From Chloroflexota bacterium (GTDB taxonomy: Bacteria > Chloroflexota > Anaerolineae > Anaerolineales > DRMV01), in contig JAADEN010000016.1 of the NCBI GenBank assembly GCA_013153375.1, positions 1-9,569 on the forward strand: a stretch of 9,569 nucleotides of DNA, in the 5' to 3' direction. Numbering within the stretch: the stretch's first letter is position 1; each line of letters begins with the position of its first letter. A program made the translations under genes and the position numbers. Below, in pieces: positions 6,958 through 9,569 of this stretch. A model generated the notes under the pieces. The model searched no databases. It worked only from the letters and a program-made list of their open reading frames with translations, and was not told where the DNA came from.

Positions 6958-8118
6958 ATGTCGGCCTACCATGTGGTCATCATCGGCGGCGGGGCCACGG
7001 GCGCGGCCCTGGCCCACGACCTGACCCTGCGGGGCGTGCGGGTCACCGTGGTCGAACGCGGGGAAGTCACCTCGGGCACCACCGGCCGCCACCACGGCCT
7101 GCTGCACAGCGGCGCGCGCTACGCGGTCAAAGACCCCGAATCCGCGCGCGAGTGCATCCAGGAGAACACCATCCTGCGGCGCATCGCGCCCGGCTCCTTT
7201 GAACTCAACGACGGCCTGTTCGTGGCCCTCACCGACGAAGATTTGGCCTACTACGACGATTTCATGGAGGGCTGCGCGGCCACGGGCATCCCCACCCGCA
7301 CCCTGAGCCGGGAGGAGGCCCTGCGCCTGGAGCCCAACCTCAACCCGGACCTCAAACTCGCGGTCCAGGTGCCCGACGGCACCATGGACGCCATGCGCCT
7401 GCCCTTGCGCTTCCTGGCCACGGCCAAGCACAACGGCGCACGCGTGCTCCCCTACCACCAGGTCACCGAACTGGTCTTCCAGGGCCGCGCGGTGGCCGGG
7501 GTGCGCGGCCGCGACCACGCCCGCAACCGCGACTTCACCCTCACCGCGGACCTGGTGGTCAACGCGGCCGGGCCCTGGGCCGAGCACATCGCCCGCCTGG
7601 CCGGCGTGGATGTGCCCGTGGTGCCCTCGCCCGGCGTGCTGGTGGCCGTCTATGGCCGCTGGACCCACATGGTCATCAACCGCCTGCACCGGGCCGGCGA
7701 CGGCGACATCGTAGTGCCCCAACGCACCCTGTCCGTCATCGGCACCAGTTCGTGGGTGGTGGACGACCCCGACCATCTGGATGTGCCCGAAGAGCACATC
7801 CGCCTGATGTACGAAAAAGGCGCGGAGATGATCCCCGCGCTGGCGCAGGCGCCCATGCGGGCCGCGTGGGCCGCGGCCCGGCCCCTGGTCGGCTCGCGGC
7901 AGGCCGAGAGCGGCCGGGAACTCAGCCGCACCTTCAAGGTCTTCGACCACGCGGACGAGGGCGTCGAGGGCTTCGTCACCATCGTGGGCGGCAAAGCCAC
8001 CACCGCGCGGGCCATGGCCGAGGTCACCGCGGACCTGGTGGTGCGCAAACTGGGCCTGGACGCGCCCTGCCGCACCCGGGAAGTGGTGCTGCTGCCCCAC
8101 ACCGCGTACTACGCCTGA
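6958..8118 (+). CDS. glpA: GlpA-type FAD-dependent glycerol-3-phosphate dehydrogenase, short form
   Basis: A 386-residue flavoprotein that should oxidise sn-glycerol 3-phosphate to DHA phosphate. The N-terminal FAD fold shows IIGGGATGAALAHDL (glycine motif 10-15) and Glu33 in VVERGEV for the FAD ribose. GRHHGLLHSGARYAV, ESARECIQEN, VPDGTMD and FVTIVGGKATT follow, in the same order as in E. coli anaerobic GlpA, which it matches better than aerobic GlpD. It ends after the DAO-type catalytic domain; the roughly 150-residue C-terminal BFD-like [2Fe-2S] domain of E. coli GlpA (542 residues) is missing, with no sign of a frameshift. The ATG follows AAGGAG, 6 bases away. The next gene starts 15 bases after its stop and encodes an SdhB/FrdB-like protein instead of GlpB/GlpC, so electrons may pass through that protein. 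The family is sure; the partner is inferred. Confidence 0.9.
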   Translation: MSAYHVVIIGGGATGAALAHDLTLRGVRVTVVERGEVTSGTTGRHHGLLHSGARYAVKDPESARECIQENTILRRIAPGSFELNDGLFVALTDEDLAYYDDFMEGCAATGIPTRTLSREEALRLEPNLNPDLKLAVQVPDGTMDAMRLPLRFLATAKHNGARVLPYHQVTELVFQGRAVAGVRGRDHARNRDFTLTADLVVNAAGPWAEHIARLAGVDVPVVPSPGVLVAVYGRWTHMVINRLHRAGDGDIVVPQRTLSVIGTSSWVVDDPDHLDVPEEHIRLMYEKGAEMIPALAQAPMRAAWAAARPLVGSRQAESGRELSRTFKVFDHADEGVEGFVTIVGGKATTARAMAEVTADLVVRKLGLDAPCRTREVVLLPHTAYYA

Positions 8119-8133
8119 GCGCGGAGGGTTGCC

Positions 8134-9270
8134 ATGTCTCAGACCACGCGCACCGTACAGTTGCGAGTCTATCGCTACAAACCGGGCGACCCCGCGCCCC
8201 GCTACGACACCTTCGCGGTGACCGCCACCCCGCGCACCACCGTGCTCGAGGCGTTGCAGGCCATCCGCCGCGACCAGGACCCCAGCCTCACCCTGCGGCA
8301 CTCATGCCATCACGCCTCGTGCGGCACCTGCGGCATGGTGGTCAACGGCCGCGAGGTCCTGGCCTGCGTCACCCTCCTGGCCGACCTGGACGCGCCCGTC
8401 ACCGTCGAACCCTTGCAGAACGCGCCCCTGATCAGCGACCTGGTGGTGGACATGGGGCCCTTCTACGCCACCTTCGCCCAGGCCGGCATGCCCCTGGTGC
8501 GCACCAGCGAGAACCAGGCCGGTTCGCGGCCCGCGCCCGGGGTCGAAGCCCTGACCCGCTTCGAGAGTTGCTTAGAGTGCGGTCTGTGCGTCTCGGCCTG
8601 CCCCGTCGCGGCCACCGATCCCCTCTACCTGGGCCCCGCGGCTCTGGCCGCCGCGTGGCGGGTGGTGCAAGAGCCCCGCGGCGCGGACCCGGCCCAGGTG
8701 CTGGCCTGGGTGGACCAGGAGCACGGCTGTTGGCGCTGCCACCTGGCCTTCGAGTGCTCCACCGTGTGCCCCAACGAGGTGCAGCCCGGGCAGTCCATCG
8801 CCGCGCTGCGAGGGCGTCTGGTGCAGGGGGACGGGCTCCGCGAACGGCCCGCGGGCGCCGCGGCCACCCCGGTTCCTCCCCCACCCGCGGCCCAACGCCG
8901 CGGCCTCGCGGCCTGGTTCGACCCCCGCGGCCGGGATGTGGGCTACTGGGCCTTCGTGCTGCATCGGCTCACCGGCCTGGCCCTGGTGCTCTACCTGGCC
9001 CTGCACCTGTGGGTCCTCAGCCTGCTGGCCCGCGGTTCTCAAGCCTGGGACGACTTCATCGCCCTGGCCCGCAGCCCCCTCTTCCTGGCCCTGGATGTGC
9101 TGCTCTTGTTCGGCGTGCTCTTCCACGGGCTGAACGGCCTGCGGGTGGCCCTGGTGGGCCTGGGCGTGGCCGCCGCGCGGCACAAGACCCTGTTCTGGAT
9201 GCTCATGGCCGTGCTGGTGGTGGCCCTGCTGATCGGCGGTTGGGGCCTGGTGGCCGCAGCCCATCCCTGA
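8134..9270 (+). CDS. SdhB/FrdB-like iron-sulfur protein fused to SdhC-like cytochrome b domain
   Basis: A 378-residue fusion. The N-terminal ferredoxin-like part has the [2Fe-2S] cysteines C58, C63, C66 and C78 (SCHHASCGTC). The second part has CLECGLCVSACP (C146, C149, C152, C156) and RCHLAFECSTVCP (C202, C208, C212). By FrdB/SdhB rules these give one [4Fe-4S] (C146, C149, C152, C212) and one [3Fe-4S] (C156, C202, C208); an extra C199 is present. A Pro/Ala-rich linker (about 232-262) leads to an SdhC-like domain with FVLHRLTGLALVLYLALHLW (His277, Arg278, His291) and HGLNGLR (His331, probable heme ligand), with three membrane segments near 275-297, 315-338 and 350-374. The role is electron transfer from a flavoprotein to quinone at the membrane. 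The start has GGAGGG 5 bases upstream. SdhB and SdhC are normally separate proteins. The partner may be GlpA upstream or an SdhA/FrdA beyond the window. Confidence 0.85.
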   Translation: MSQTTRTVQLRVYRYKPGDPAPRYDTFAVTATPRTTVLEALQAIRRDQDPSLTLRHSCHHASCGTCGMVVNGREVLACVTLLADLDAPVTVEPLQNAPLISDLVVDMGPFYATFAQAGMPLVRTSENQAGSRPAPGVEALTRFESCLECGLCVSACPVAATDPLYLGPAALAAAWRVVQEPRGADPAQVLAWVDQEHGCWRCHLAFECSTVCPNEVQPGQSIAALRGRLVQGDGLRERPAGAAATPVPPPPAAQRRGLAAWFDPRGRDVGYWAFVLHRLTGLALVLYLALHLWVLSLLARGSQAWDDFIALARSPLFLALDVLLLFGVLFHGLNGLRVALVGLGVAAARHKTLFWMLMAVLVVALLIGGWGLVAAAHP

Positions 9271-9307
9271 CCGCGCCCATCCGCATCCCATCCCTCAAGG
9301 AGGCTCC

Positions 9308-9569
9308 ATGCTCTCGGCACGCAGCGGCAAACTCCTTTGGCTGGTGCAGGCCTTCAGCGGCCTGGCCCTGGTCGCGCTGCTGGGGCTGCACTTCGTGGCC
9401 CAGCACTATGTGGCCCAGGGCGGCCTGCGCACCTACGCGGATGTGCAAGCCTATCTGGCCTCGCCCCTGATTTGGTTCCTGGAGGCCCTCTTCCTGGTCG
9501 TGGTGGCCGTGCACGCCGCGCTGGGGCTGCGCGCCGTGGCCCTGGACCTGGGCCTCTCGCCCCGCGGCG
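9308..9569 (+). CDS. SdhD-like membrane anchor subunit, N-terminal part
   Basis: An open frame starts at ATG 9308 and runs off the right edge with 87 codons visible and no stop. The start is supported by AAGGAGG at 9297-9303, 4 bases upstream, and lies 37 bases after the preceding stop. The sequence WLVQAFSGLALVALLGLHFVAQHYV followed by a second hydrophobic helix with VVVAVHAALGLRAVALDLG looks like the small hydrophobic anchor of succinate dehydrogenase/fumarate reductase, with histidines in both helices (for example in LGLHFVAQHY and VAVHAALG) that could hold heme. Together with the SdhC-like domain of the preceding fusion it would make a complete membrane arm. Its C-terminus is not visible, and the family call rests on hydrophobic pattern, short motifs and context. 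Confidence 0.72.
   Translation, partial: MLSARSGKLLWLVQAFSGLALVALLGLHFVAQHYVAQGGLRTYADVQAYLASPLIWFLEALFLVVVAVHAALGLRAVALDLGLSPRG

Noticed and set aside
6574..8301. Long minus-strand open frame opposite glpA
   Set aside because: Same shadow pattern. The plus-strand frame encodes a well-conserved GlpA-type protein.

Overview
This GC-rich window (roughly two thirds G+C by eye) carries one co-directional, plus-strand cluster for the use of glycerol, dihydroxyacetone (DHA) and probably glycerate. All genes have the same composition, sit close together and mostly start behind a strong AGGAG-type Shine-Dalgarno sequence. The proteins and style would fit a Chloroflexota-like, quinone-respiring bacterium, but this is a low-confidence guess. 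No rRNA, tRNA, CRISPR array, transposase or phage gene is visible.

Layout: (1) 1-277, the C-terminal end of a MOFRL-type glycerate 2-kinase; (2) 361-2400, a DhaR-like activator (GAF-PAS-degenerate AAA+-Fis HTH); (3) 2401-2591, a control region with a near-consensus sigma-70 promoter preceded by a perfect inverted repeat that overlaps the dhaR stop codon; (4) 2592-3389 glpF, 3418-4491 dhaK, 4604-5239 dhaL and 5283-6794 glpK; (5) 6958-8118, a short GlpA-type glycerol-3-phosphate (G3P) dehydrogenase without the usual C-terminal [2Fe-2S] domain; (6) 8134-9270, an SdhB/FrdB-like iron-sulfur protein fused to an SdhC-like cytochrome b domain; (7) 9308-end, the beginning of an SdhD-like membrane anchor. 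The dhaK/dhaL, dhaL/glpK and glpK/glpA gaps contain strong RNA hairpins without a T-run.

Working together: GlpF lets glycerol in, GlpK makes G3P, and GlpA oxidises G3P to DHA phosphate. DhaK and DhaL make DHA phosphate from free DHA. DhaR probably senses the state of DhaK/DhaL and drives the glpF promoter. No DhaM, glycerol dehydrogenase, GlpB or GlpC is present in the window.

The most interesting possibility is that GlpA sits on a succinate-dehydrogenase-like electron arm (fused FeS-cytochrome b protein plus SdhD) to form a G3P:quinone oxidoreductase unlike GlpABC or GlpD. The window ends before one can see whether an SdhA/FrdA flavoprotein follows. Separately, the tetranucleotides ACGT and AGCT appear to be completely absent from the window, and the codon choices show that they are being avoided.
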